Assembly: GCF_002104475.1 (NCBI RefSeq)
Contig: NZ_NBOF01000002.1
Coordinates: forward strand, 744,001 to 808,000
Source of the DNA: Cognaticolwellia mytili
Lineage (GTDB): Bacteria > Pseudomonadota > Gammaproteobacteria > Enterobacterales > Alteromonadaceae
Direction of reading: 5' to 3'
DNA length: 64,000 nucleotides
Position numbers and translations under genes: made by a program. Position 1 is the stretch's first letter; the number at the start of each line of letters is the position of its first letter. Below, piece after piece: positions 26,456 through 35,336 of this stretch. A model generated the notes under the pieces. That model was not told the DNA's origin. It did not search any database and saw nothing but the letters and a program-made list of their open reading frames with translations.

Positions 26456-27598
26456 GTGTTTAAACTTCAACGCGCCAACGTTATAACGTCAATTATCAGC
26501 TTCGTTTTTACCGCAACCTTGCTAAGTGCTTGTTCAAAACCTGCCGATGTTGCTGATGAAAATAGCATCTATCACCAAAGTGCTGATATTCAAGCAATAT
26601 CACCAAGCGAGTTTTATGAAGTATCACGTGAATATATTGGCAAAGTTGTTAGTAAACAATTGGCTTCACTTAGTTTTGAATATACAGGTAAAGTCGAAAA
26701 CGTATATGTTGATAGCGGTGACTTGGTGACCAAAGGGCAATTATTAGCTGAATTTAATACTGAGTTGTTAGCAATAAAATTACAGGAAATTGATGCCAGC
26801 ATTCGCCAACTTAACGCGCAAGCTGAGCTTAACCGCTTAAATTTAGAACGTATAAATAAATTGAACACCAAAGGTTATAGCTCTAAGCAAACATTAGATG
26901 AATTGGAAACCGAAAAGAAAGTCATTAAAGCTGACTTATCTCGTCAGCAAGCCAATAAATCAACAATTAATTACCAAATATCAAAAGCGCAATTGCATGC
27001 ACCATTCGCTGGCGTAGTCAGTTCTCGGTCAGTTGCAGAAGGAGAAGTTTTCAGTTCAAACCAAACAGCTTTCGAATTAATCAAACAAGCTCAACATGAA
27101 GTTTCTGTCGGCGTGCCTGTTAAAGTAGCGCGTGAATTAAGCATTGGTCAATTACTGCAAGTTGAACTTGGACAACAAGACATTTCAGCAAAAATTTTGG
27201 TTATCGGTAAACAGGTTAACCAAGTGAGCCGAACGGTTGAATTACGTTTAGCCGTCACGAATCAAGCAACATTTTACAACGGCCAATTAGCGAAAATTAA
27301 AATTAAACAACGAGTTAATCAAGCAGGTTTTTGGTTACCATTGGCGGCACTAACCGACGGTATTCGTGGTCAGTGGAATATATTTCAAGTTGATGATGCT
27401 AAAAACAAGCTATTTACCATTACGGCAACAACCGTTGAGGTGAAGTATTCAACATTAGACGCAGTTTATATTGCTGGTTTACCACTAAAAAAACACCATA
27501 TTATCGTTGCTGGCGTGCATCGTTATGTACCAGGACAAATAGTTAAAAAAGCAGCCATAAGTAATAGCCAAACAGTTAAAGTGGGCAACACGTTATGA
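26456..27598 (+). CDS. RND efflux periplasmic adaptor lipoprotein
   Basis: A 380-residue membrane-fusion protein. The lipoprotein signal ends in LLSACSK (lipidated Cys26). Two lipoyl half-motifs (LASLSFEYTGKVENVYVDSGDLVTKGQLLAEF and AQLHAPFAGVVSSRSVAEGEVF) flank an alpha-helical hairpin (about 95-155), followed by the beta-barrel and membrane-proximal domains. It links the inner-membrane pump to an outer-membrane channel, not encoded here. Translation begins at GTG 26456 behind UAAGG. It overlaps the pump gene by four bases (ATGA). Confidence 0.9.
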   Translation: MFKLQRANVITSIISFVFTATLLSACSKPADVADENSIYHQSADIQAISPSEFYEVSREYIGKVVSKQLASLSFEYTGKVENVYVDSGDLVTKGQLLAEFNTELLAIKLQEIDASIRQLNAQAELNRLNLERINKLNTKGYSSKQTLDELETEKKVIKADLSRQQANKSTINYQISKAQLHAPFAGVVSSRSVAEGEVFSSNQTAFELIKQAQHEVSVGVPVKVARELSIGQLLQVELGQQDISAKILVIGKQVNQVSRTVELRLAVTNQATFYNGQLAKIKIKQRVNQAGFWLPLAALTDGIRGQWNIFQVDDAKNKLFTITATTVEVKYSTLDAVYIAGLPLKKHHIIVAGVHRYVPGQIVKKAAISNSQTVKVGNTL

Positions 27599-30500
27599 TT
27601 CGCTCTTTTGTCAAAAATGGCCGTTTAATGTCATTAGTGATTGTGCTACTAATTGTTGCAGGTTTAGGGGCATTAACCAACTTGCCTCGTACTGAAGATC
27701 CTAGAATTACTAACCGCATTGCTAGTGTGATCACCCAATTCCCGGGTGCTAGTGCTGAACGTGTAGAAGTATTGATCAGTGAAAAAATAGAACAAAAGTT
27801 ACGTAAACTACCGGAAATTAGCCTACTAACGTCAAATTCACGACCTGGAATATCGATTGTAAAGATACAATTACAAGATGAAATTACCAACACCAAACCA
27901 ATATGGTCACGGGTTCGGGATTTACTTAATGATCTAAACCCTAGTTTCCCAACAGGTACATTAACACCGGTATTAGAAGATGATCGTGGCTATGCATACA
28001 CGCAAATAATTTCACTCAATTGGCAAGGTGATGGCACCGAAAATGTCGCCATGCTCGGCCGTTATGCTAATGAACTGCAAAATCAACTTAAACTTGTTCA
28101 TGGTACTGATATTGTTAATGTTTTTGGCCGAGGCGCAGAAGAAGTACTGGTTGAAATTGACCCGTTAATTGCCAGCCAGTTAAACCTGTCAGCACAAGCC
28201 ATCTCAGAATCCATTGGCAATGCCGATGCAAAAGTATCTGCAGGGCAGCTCACCAATCAATTTAACCAAATGCAAATTGAGTTAACCGGTGCCTTAAACA
28301 ACACCGAGCGTATCAGTAATATTTCAATAAAATCGGACGACAATGGCAATTTACTGCGCTTAGGTGATATCGCCAATATTCGTAAAACGGTTAATTACCC
28401 GCCAACTGAAGTTGCTATGGTGCACAACAAACAAGCGGTAGTTGTTGCAACACGCATGTTACCTAATTTGCGCATTGACCAGTGGAGCTCGTCGGTTGAA
28501 AAACAACTAACGGCATTTTCAGAAACTTTACCGAGTAATATTTCTTTAGAAGTAATTTTCGACCAAAGTAGTTATACCGAAACGCGATTAAGTGATTTAG
28601 TCAGCAATATTGCGGTTGGTTTTGCCATTATCGCTGTCGTGCTACTGATCACGCTAGGTTGGCAAGCGGCGGTAATTGTTGCGCTATCTTTACCGCTAAC
28701 TGTGTTATTCACGCTTTCAGTTATGAATTTTTATGGCTTACCTATTCACCAAATGTCAGTAACAGGTTTAGTGGTGGCGTTAGGTATTATGGTTGATAAC
28801 GCTATTGTCATGGCTGATACAATAAAAACTAATCGAGAAAATGGTCAGCGCCGACTTGATGCCGTTTCAAATGCAGTTAATCACCTGTGGTTACCGTTAT
28901 TGGGCTCTACACTAACAACCGTATTAGCCTTTATGCCTATCGTACTAATGCCTGGGCCTGCTGGAGAATTTGTTGGCGGCATTGCGTTAAGTGTAATTTT
29001 CTCTTTAGTCGGCTCTTACATTATTTCTCATACTATTGTAGCCGGTTTAGCTGGACGATTTATTAGCAGAAATAGCAGTGGTAGCAATCACTGGTATCAG
29101 CGTGGTATTACCATTAAGGCACTTAATCACTGGTTCGTTAAGATATTAAGTTGGTCATTAAACAATAGAAAAACCGTTATCGCCTTAGTTTTTTGTTTAC
29201 CACTATTTGGTTTCATTGGTGCAAAACAGTTATCTGAACAGTTTTTCCCAGCTTCAGATCGCGATATGTTTCAAATTGAATTATTCCTACCTGCACAAAG
29301 CAGTATTGTGAATACAGAACGCGCAAGTGCTCAACTGACAAGTTACTTAGAGCAACTTGAAGGCATTAAGTCAGTACATTGGTTTATTGGTAAGAATGCA
29401 CCTTCATTCTACTACAACCTGATCCCATCAAAAGATGGTGCTCAGTATTATGGCCAAGCGATGGTGACGGCAAACAGCTTTCAAGATGCTAACAGGCTGA
29501 TCCCCGAAATTCAGCGAACACTTGATGATATGATACCTGCCGCGCAAATTTTGGTGAGAAAATTGGAGCAAGGCCCTCCATTTAATGCTCCCGTTGAGTT
29601 ACGTATTTACGGACCAAACTTAGATCGCTTAAAAACCATTGGTGATGATATTCGTGGCTTTATGTCGCAAACAAAAGATATCACTCATAGCCGTTCAACG
29701 TTGCAACCAGGCACACCAAAAGTGTGGGTAAATATAAACGAAGCTGAAGCAAACTTAGCAGGCTTATCCCTGGTACAAGTAGCAGAGCAACTTAATACAA
29801 CATTATCGGGCACCCGAGATGGTTCCATTATAGAGTCAACTGAATCTATACCAGTTAGAGTGCGCATAGGTAACGATAAACGCGACGATTTAGCGGCATT
29901 AGAGAACATTAATATTACTAACCAAAATGCAACCCAGGCAATTCCACTTACTGCTATTGCAGATTTAGAAATAAGAGCAAGCCGCGGCGCAATTCCACAT
30001 CGTAATGGTGTTCGCGTTAATGTTATCGAAGCTTATATTCGAGCAGGCGTATTGCCTTCAGTAATACTTAGTCGTGTGAAAGAAAAAATGACTGAGGCTA
30101 ACTATCAACTCCCTGCCGGTTACCAACTCGAATTGGGCGGTGAGTCGGCTGAGCGTAATAAAGCTGTGGGTAAATTACTGGCGAGTGTTGGACTCATAAT
30201 GACCTTGTTATTGACGGTTGTGGTTTTATCGTTTAATTCATTTAGATTAAGCGCCATTATATTTTTATCAGCCTTTCAATCTATTGGCTTGGGGTTGTTG
30301 AGTGTTTACATTTTTGACTATCCATTTGGCTTTACTGTAATTATTGGTTTGCTCGGCTTAATGGGACTCGCGATAAATGCCGCAATTGTTATTATTGCTG
30401 AGCTTAAAATGGATGAAAAAGCGGTTCAAGGAGATAGCGCAGCAATCATTCGCTGTGTGCAAAGCTGTGCTCGACATATCAGTTCAACGACAATTACCAC

Positions 30501-30693
30501 TGTTGGCGGTTTTTTACCATTGATATTAGCTGGTGGAGGCTTTTGGCCGCCATTTGCTGTAGCGGTTGCTGGCGGTACTGTATTAACAACCATATTGTCG
30601 TTTATCTTTGTTCCTGCAGCATTCTCATTATTTAGCCAACGTAATGCTTTTGATTTAACGAAGCAGACACAGATAGCATTGTCGAATGCTTAA
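27595..30693 (+). CDS. RND efflux pump inner-membrane permease
   Basis: A 1032-residue AcrB-fold transporter with twelve expected spans in two halves and two large periplasmic domains. Landmarks are the N-terminal NLPRTEDPRI and the TM4 stretch ALGIMVDNAIVMAD. There the second of the two proton-relay aspartates of AcrB (Asp407-Asp408) is Asn. In TM10 the AcrB Lys940 position also reads Asn (GLAINAAIV). These changes recur in some RND subfamilies, so the pump is probably functional but not AcrB-like in its relay. Substrate cannot be read from sequence. It is cotranscribed with the adaptor under the TetR-type operator array. Confidence 0.9.
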   Translation: MIRSFVKNGRLMSLVIVLLIVAGLGALTNLPRTEDPRITNRIASVITQFPGASAERVEVLISEKIEQKLRKLPEISLLTSNSRPGISIVKIQLQDEITNTKPIWSRVRDLLNDLNPSFPTGTLTPVLEDDRGYAYTQIISLNWQGDGTENVAMLGRYANELQNQLKLVHGTDIVNVFGRGAEEVLVEIDPLIASQLNLSAQAISESIGNADAKVSAGQLTNQFNQMQIELTGALNNTERISNISIKSDDNGNLLRLGDIANIRKTVNYPPTEVAMVHNKQAVVVATRMLPNLRIDQWSSSVEKQLTAFSETLPSNISLEVIFDQSSYTETRLSDLVSNIAVGFAIIAVVLLITLGWQAAVIVALSLPLTVLFTLSVMNFYGLPIHQMSVTGLVVALGIMVDNAIVMADTIKTNRENGQRRLDAVSNAVNHLWLPLLGSTLTTVLAFMPIVLMPGPAGEFVGGIALSVIFSLVGSYIISHTIVAGLAGRFISRNSSGSNHWYQRGITIKALNHWFVKILSWSLNNRKTVIALVFCLPLFGFIGAKQLSEQFFPASDRDMFQIELFLPAQSSIVNTERASAQLTSYLEQLEGIKSVHWFIGKNAPSFYYNLIPSKDGAQYYGQAMVTANSFQDANRLIPEIQRTLDDMIPAAQILVRKLEQGPPFNAPVELRIYGPNLDRLKTIGDDIRGFMSQTKDITHSRSTLQPGTPKVWVNINEAEANLAGLSLVQVAEQLNTTLSGTRDGSIIESTESIPVRVRIGNDKRDDLAALENINITNQNATQAIPLTAIADLEIRASRGAIPHRNGVRVNVIEAYIRAGVLPSVILSRVKEKMTEANYQLPAGYQLELGGESAERNKAVGKLLASVGLIMTLLLTVVVLSFNSFRLSAIIFLSAFQSIGLGLLSVYIFDYPFGFTVIIGLLGLMGLAINAAIVIIAELKMDEKAVQGDSAAIIRCVQSCARHISSTTITTVGGFLPLILAGGGFWPPFAVAVAGGTVLTTILSFIFVPAAFSLFSQRNAFDLTKQTQIALSNA

Positions 30694-30757
30694 CCAAGAA
30701 TTATCTAAACGTTTAAGGACATCATCATTATTTTCCGTCCATGGAACCATGACATTG

Positions 30758-30773
30758 CCTGCATGGATGCAGG
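30758..30773. repeat. REP-like palindrome 1
   Basis: CCTGCATGGATGCAGG: arms CCTGCAT/ATGCAGG around GG. It shares its central CATGGATG with the palindrome 70 bases on, with different matched outer arms. This looks like a dispersed intergenic element. Confidence 0.6.
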
Positions 30774-30827
30774 TATTTAGTTTTTATCTGGAACAAAAAA
30801 AACTGACCGTTCACCGACATGCATGCG

Positions 30828-30843
30828 CTTACATGGATGTAAG
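30828..30843. repeat. REP-like palindrome 2
   Basis: CTTACATGGATGTAAG: arms CTTACAT/ATGTAAG around GG. It has the same centre as the palindrome at 30758 but with compensating changes on both arms, so the fold is conserved and not the sequence. Confidence 0.6.
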
Positions 30844-30935
30844 TTATTAGGCTAATACATGGACAACTACCGAGGTGCATTAATGCTGTGAAGCCAGAAA
30901 TAGCTAAAAATAGCTATGAAAGGCCTGAACATAAA

Positions 30936-30967
30936 AATCGCAAAGTGTAACACTTTGCATTTTTTTA
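30936..30967. terminator. Bidirectional terminator between the RND operon and the plsC-rraB operon
   Basis: Stem GCAAAGTG/CACTTTGC (30940-30947, 30951-30958) with a TAA loop. A run of Ts follows on the + strand and an ATTTTTA tract on the minus strand. Its + strand T-tract overlaps the stop codon of the 52-residue minus-strand gene. Confidence 0.8.
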
Positions 30968-31123
30968 TTTGTCAGGATTAAAGCCGTGCTTAATTTTTTC
31001 TATCCTCTCTTGATGCCGATGATGGGCTTTTAATCCGGCAACAGAAAAAGCACCAACAATCGCTACAATTGGGATCAATAGCGATAATGTTTCAGGCCTT
31101 AATAAACTTTCTAACCATTCCAT
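30965..31123 (-). CDS. Small single-span membrane protein (52 residues)
   Basis: A short frame: MEWLESLLRPETLSLL, then a hydrophobic segment of about 20 residues (IPIVAIVGAFSVAGL), then a charged tail rich in His, Arg and Lys (KAHHRHQERIEKIKHGF). The AGGTAGG box upstream is a reasonable ribosome site. It starts 31 bases after the rraB stop codon and ends on a terminator, so it is the third gene of plsC-rraB-this. The pattern of a short N-terminus, one span and an amphipathic, charged C-terminus with HQERIEKI resembles small conserved proteins seen in other Alteromonadales, but I cannot name a function. Confidence 0.7.
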   Translation of the reverse strand: MEWLESLLRPETLSLLIPIVAIVGAFSVAGLKAHHRHQERIEKIKHGFNPDK

Positions 31124-31154
31124 TGGATAACCTACCTTTCTTTTTAGTTAATTA

Positions 31155-31505
31155 TTATTCTTCGAAATATGTTCCCCAACCATCATAATCAACTTTACAC
31201 TGTTTTGCTAATTCAAACATTTTTTTAGTTTCGTCAAAAATAATATCAAACTCCAATGCTTGCTCAGTAATAATATCAAAAGCAAAAACCTTTTCGCCGG
31301 TTTCTAATTCAGCTTCTTCTGGCTCTTCTATTTCAAAGCCCATTTTAAAAGCAGAAATAGCGGCTTTTTCTAGTATGTCAAAATCGACACTAGAAAAGTG
31401 ATGCTCAATCGTATGATGAACTTCTTCGTTAGTACCATCTTCAATTAATGCTTCAATTAACTGTTCGGTATGTTCTTGCCATTGCTGTAATTCTTCATCA
31501 ATCAT
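31155..31505 (-). CDS. rraB: Regulator of ribonuclease E activity RraB
   Basis: A 116-residue acidic cytoplasmic protein that binds RNase E and modulates mRNA decay. It matches the family along its length: EELQQWQEHTEQLIEALIEDG, HTIEHHFSSVDFDILEKAA, FDIITEQALEFDIIF and the conserved C-terminal VDYDGWGTYFEE. It is slightly shorter than the E. coli protein because the acidic tail after the WGTYFE motif is missing. Its ATG overlaps the plsC stop codon (TAATG), so it is translationally coupled. Confidence 0.94.
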   Translation of the reverse strand: MIDEELQQWQEHTEQLIEALIEDGTNEEVHHTIEHHFSSVDFDILEKAAISAFKMGFEIEEPEEAELETGEKVFAFDIITEQALEFDIIFDETKKMFELAKQCKVDYDGWGTYFEE

Positions 31506-32278
31506 TATTTTGTCTCGCTCGGTTGTGCTTCATCTGTTTTTTTAGCTTTTGATAAGGCAATTTCATGCCCTGTTTCTTTGTTCAGTGCTTCTATCCTAAC
31601 TAGCATATCGGTACGAGTTTGATTCGTAATATTTCTAATTTTGTCACGTTCATTAACCGAAATATGAATTGGGTCTAAAAACTCAATAATCATTTTGCCG
31701 TTATTCCAACGGTTTAAATCGATGGTTTTATGGGTATTACTTGCACAAATTGGCACAATAGGAACTTCTGCTTTTACCGCCGTACGAAAAGCACCAGTTT
31801 TAAATGGTAATAAGCCGCGGCCATAGCTACGTGTTCCCTCAGGAAATAACCAAACTGAAAGTTTTTTCTCGCGAATTTTTCTTGCAGTCATATCAATGGT
31901 ATTCATTGCTTTATTCTTATTCTTGCGATCAATAAGAATATTACCTGTGAGCCAATACATTTGACCGAAAAAAGGGATCCATTTCAGACTTTTTTTACCA
32001 ACACTAACTGTGCCTGGTTGGACTGCACCACTGACGGTAAAAATGTCATAGCTATTTTGATGATTACAAATATAAACAACGGGACCAAGAGCTTTTACAG
32101 AGTCAGGAATTCTAACTTCAACCTCTAGGCCTAAAAGCTTAGAAACGTTACCTAGATATTTAGCCGTATGATGGACATTATCGCGATGAAAAGGTCGGAT
32201 CAAAGAATATAGACAAGAAAAAATAGAGATTAAAACTAATGCAATAGTCATCAAAATGATGCGAATAACAGCTAACAA
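31505..32278 (-). CDS. plsC: 1-acyl-sn-glycerol-3-phosphate acyltransferase
   Basis: Makes phosphatidic acid from lysophosphatidate at the inner membrane. The 257-residue protein has an N-terminal hydrophobic segment (about 1-25), the HX4D catalytic motif in CNHQNSYDIF, the substrate-binding FPEGTRSYGRG block and VPIVPICASN. Length is typical. It is first in a short operon with rraB and a small membrane protein. No clear promoter was identified by eye. Confidence 0.94.
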   Translation of the reverse strand: MLAVIRIILMTIALVLISIFSCLYSLIRPFHRDNVHHTAKYLGNVSKLLGLEVEVRIPDSVKALGPVVYICNHQNSYDIFTVSGAVQPGTVSVGKKSLKWIPFFGQMYWLTGNILIDRKNKNKAMNTIDMTARKIREKKLSVWLFPEGTRSYGRGLLPFKTGAFRTAVKAEVPIVPICASNTHKTIDLNRWNNGKMIIEFLDPIHISVNERDKIRNITNQTRTDMLVRIEALNKETGHEIALSKAKKTDEAQPSETK

Positions 32279-32446
32279 AAGACATTCCTAGAAAATTTAT
32301 GAGGCGTGATTATACCTTTAATTTAACAAATAGCTAAATCTACTCTTTAGCTATTTGTTACTCAATAGTTTCAGTCACAGTAAAGTAACAAAATGATGAA
32401 GTAAAGTGCGATAAAAACCTGTTACTAATAATCGACCATTAACGCA

Positions 32447-32728
32447 CTACAGAATAGTAACGCCAGCAACTTCGATAACAGAAGTTGCATTAGCTCGTTC
32501 GATAATTTTAACCAAAGCCGTTTGAATAACTTCGCTTTCCCTAGCGTCAGTTTCACTAGAAAATCGTTCCTCCATCATTTCTGCGCCTTCTTCTAACGTA
32601 AACTGAACCGCAACTTCCGTCGCACAATCAGCACTTTTACCAAAATACATAACAGCGATTTTCGGGTACCCTTTAAAGCCAGCCTTAACTAATTTCGCTA
32701 TTCGTTTTTTAGCCTTATCGATATGCAT
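32447..32728 (-). CDS. Conserved small protein of unknown function
   Basis: I do not recognise the family. The frame opens at 32770, but the ATG at 32728 has a strong AAGGGG ribosome site, giving 93 residues: MHIDKAKKRIAKLVKAGFKGYPKIAVMYFGKS. The rest is acidic (FTLEEGAEMMEERFSSETDARESEV) and ends in a hydrophobic VIEVAGVTIL. No signal peptide or membrane span is seen. Regular alternation of charged and hydrophobic residues suggests a small alpha/beta cytoplasmic protein. It stands alone between mlaA and plsC with about 170 bases on the plsC side. Confidence 0.75.
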   Translation of the reverse strand: MHIDKAKKRIAKLVKAGFKGYPKIAVMYFGKSADCATEVAVQFTLEEGAEMMEERFSSETDARESEVIQTALVKIIERANATSVIEVAGVTIL

Positions 32729-32990
32729 AGTAACCCCTTGTTTATGCTGAACTGAGAAAATTACGCCCATAATATTTTAGGCGCTTATTGGCATAAATAA
32801 TTTTTCTAAAGAGAATAATTATACCAAGTAATATCACATGAGCTTTATCATAGTGACAATAGCACTACTTCGTCATATAGCACACTATCATTAAGGCAAA
32901 ATTACAGTGTATTTTGCTTAAAATTCATCTTTAACTTATAAAAGTCTTACTAAAATTATTTATTAAGACTGCCATTATCTGATGCTGAAA

Positions 32991-33743
32991 TTAACGTGCG
33001 ATTTGAATCTCTCGATACTTCATATAAAGTAAACGTAAGTTTTCATATTCAAATGCAGAGCCTGAAGCATAATACCTAAACGGTAATGACGCTCTAGCAT
33101 CAATACTTTTTAATAATGATAAAAACAATTCTTCATCTGCTTTCATGCCGAGTTCATCAATCGCTTTTTGGTAGGCTAGACTATCAAACACTAGACCAGT
33201 AGCATCACGTAACGATGAAGGGCCCAATAAAGGTAAAACTAAATATGGTCCTGAGTTGACGCCCCAATACCCCAAGGTTTGGCCAAAGTCTTCATTTTGT
33301 TCAACTAAACCAACTGGTGTTGCAACATCAATTAGCCCAGCTAAACCAACAGTAGAGTTCAGCGCAAAACGCCCTAACGTTTCACCGGCAACTGATAGTT
33401 TCAATTGTAATAGTGAGTTTATAAACGTCGGGATTTCACCCAAATTATTAAAAAAGTTACTGACGCCTACTTCAACAAAGTCGGGAGTCACTTTTCTATA
33501 GCCAGAAACCGCGGGGAGCAAAACATACTGATCAGCTTTGGCATTGAAGTAATACATTCGACGATTGAAACCTTCCCATGGATCGTCATAGGCACTCATC
33601 AAACCGAGTGCTTGTTCACTAGGTAGCTGAACCTCTGGTGTAATCGCATCTTCTTCCAATTCAGGTACTGCTGAACAGGCCATTAAACAGCAAGATAATA
33701 ACACGCACATCGCTTGAGCATATTGATTGATTAACGCAGACAT
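32991..33743 (-). CDS. mlaA: Outer-membrane phospholipid-removal lipoprotein MlaA
   Basis: A 250-residue lipoprotein (lipobox LMAC). MlaA is the outer-membrane part of the Mla system, which moves mislocalised phospholipids back inward. Family hallmarks are DPWEGFNRRMYYFN, FFNNLGEIPTFINSLLQLK, GRFALNSTVGLAGLIDVA, EDFGQTLGYWGV and GPYLVLPLLGPSSLRDATG. The mlaBCDEF genes are not in this window. Its ATG overlaps the stop codon of the upstream hydrolase lipoprotein gene (TAATG), which implies joint translation. Confidence 0.95.
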   Translation of the reverse strand: MSALINQYAQAMCVLLSCCLMACSAVPELEEDAITPEVQLPSEQALGLMSAYDDPWEGFNRRMYYFNAKADQYVLLPAVSGYRKVTPDFVEVGVSNFFNNLGEIPTFINSLLQLKLSVAGETLGRFALNSTVGLAGLIDVATPVGLVEQNEDFGQTLGYWGVNSGPYLVLPLLGPSSLRDATGLVFDSLAYQKAIDELGMKADEELFLSLLKSIDARASLPFRYYASGSAFEYENLRLLYMKYREIQIAR

Positions 33744-35041
33744 TATTTCACCCCCTGACTAAATGTAGCGTTTACATGGTCAATAAAACTCACCCTGTCC
33801 ATATTGCCGCAATGGCCACCGCGGGGAAATATTTTTGCCCGTTTAGTAAAAATACTTTCTAAATATTCAACTTCGCCCGAAGCAAGAATAATATCATCGC
33901 TGTTGGTGACTAAATATATTTTGTCTGACTTTTTCAAATAGTCCTCAATAGCATGCAAGCTGTAGCGATGAATAAGATCATCTTTGGTTAGATTGGCATC
34001 TTCCAATTGCGCTCGCGGCAACATCGCGCCTTCAAAATAATTCACAAAGGTAATATCGCTGGCTCGTTGCATTGAATGGGTTAAACTTTCAAATTTATCA
34101 ATATCGTGGTTTTTATAAGTAATCGCACCGCTATTGAAACTAGCGTCTAAGGCAAATATCATATCTGATGATGACATTCTAAATGACGCGCCGATCAGGA
34201 GTTTTAATTCTGCCTCAGTTAAATTGGCATTTTTGAATAAACTAAAAATTGAGTCCTGATCAAAGTTTGACGATTCTTGTGCTGAGTAGCCATCAGAAAA
34301 ACGTTCAAATATTTGATCAAACATCGCTACTGCAGCATGTCGATTATTACGTAAATCAAAATATTGATCTAAAATACTAACGGATTGATACAAACTCACC
34401 GGAGGGTTAATTAGCAACACTTTCTCAAAGTTAAATACTCTTCTTTCTTCATCGAGTAGTGAAACAAATGCAGAATGCGCACCACCTAAACTATAACCTG
34501 TGATAGCAAATGATGAGGCCTGTACTTGGTCTTCAACTTGAACTTGTTGCCAAACTAATTCCATAACATCATAAAGTTCTTTGGCGTCATGAGCTAAATT
34601 CCCTGGCATGTACTTGGTGTTATTAGAGTTAACAATAAAGTTAGCAAACGTGGGGGAAGACAAGGAAATAACATGGTAACCCTGTTGATAAAAGTTCTTT
34701 TGTAAACTTATCATTTTGCCACTGTCATAACCTGCCCCCGTACCAGCAATAACAAAAATAACCGGTGCGATCGACTCTTGCTTAAGCAATGAAAAATTCA
34801 TTTTTTTATTAAACCAAAATACCTCGGGAATTTTTGCTAAAGGCTTAATAGTGATACTTTTGTTAATAACTGGCACTGAGGCTAATAAATCAGCTCTGGG
34901 CTCTTGGCAATAGCCAGTAACTGTAGCTTGATATCGAGAATACGTTAGATCGCAAACAGTTTTGGTTTCGGCCATTTCCTTTTGAGGTTGACTACTACAT
35001 GCGGTAATTAAAACCACCAATAAACCAGTAACAAAACGCAC
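33743..35041 (-). CDS. Alpha/beta-hydrolase-like lipoprotein
   Basis: A 432-residue predicted lipoprotein (lipobox LITAC, Cys15). Alpha/beta-hydrolase features are a strand plus oxyanion turn VIFVIAGTGAGYDSG (about 94-108), the nucleophile elbow GYSLGG with Ser184, and a C-terminal His in FPRGGHCGNMDRV. A specific family was not recognised. Tight coupling to mlaA suggests a role at the outer membrane, perhaps in lipid turnover, but this is inference from position. An esterase, lipase or thioesterase activity would all fit. Confidence 0.75.
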   Translation of the reverse strand: MRFVTGLLVVLITACSSQPQKEMAETKTVCDLTYSRYQATVTGYCQEPRADLLASVPVINKSITIKPLAKIPEVFWFNKKMNFSLLKQESIAPVIFVIAGTGAGYDSGKMISLQKNFYQQGYHVISLSSPTFANFIVNSNNTKYMPGNLAHDAKELYDVMELVWQQVQVEDQVQASSFAITGYSLGGAHSAFVSLLDEERRVFNFEKVLLINPPVSLYQSVSILDQYFDLRNNRHAAVAMFDQIFERFSDGYSAQESSNFDQDSIFSLFKNANLTEAELKLLIGASFRMSSSDMIFALDASFNSGAITYKNHDIDKFESLTHSMQRASDITFVNYFEGAMLPRAQLEDANLTKDDLIHRYSLHAIEDYLKKSDKIYLVTNSDDIILASGEVEYLESIFTKRAKIFPRGGHCGNMDRVSFIDHVNATFSQGVK

Positions 35042-35336
35042 TACTTCTCCCCTTAATAATTTTTAGTTTTATTGAGCTCTACAATGATTTGATCATTATA
35101 ATCTTTCGCCTTGCTAATTATAGCTAGCGATTTTAGATAATTATGATTTTAGCGTTAAGCTAAATAAAAGTAATTAGCTTAACGCTATAAATTAAAAATA
35201 GTCATTTTTCTCACAACGCAGCTTTCCTTGTCTATAGTTAAGCAATCGTATAAAAATAATCACTACTAATTCAGCAACAATTTTACTCCGCTTACAAGTT
35301 AGTCTTAAGGTTAATTTAGTGCGTAGAGGGGATAAC

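Noticed and set aside
30741-30870. Palindromes as CRISPR repeats
   Set aside because: Only two units with changed arms, no regular spacers and no cas genes.
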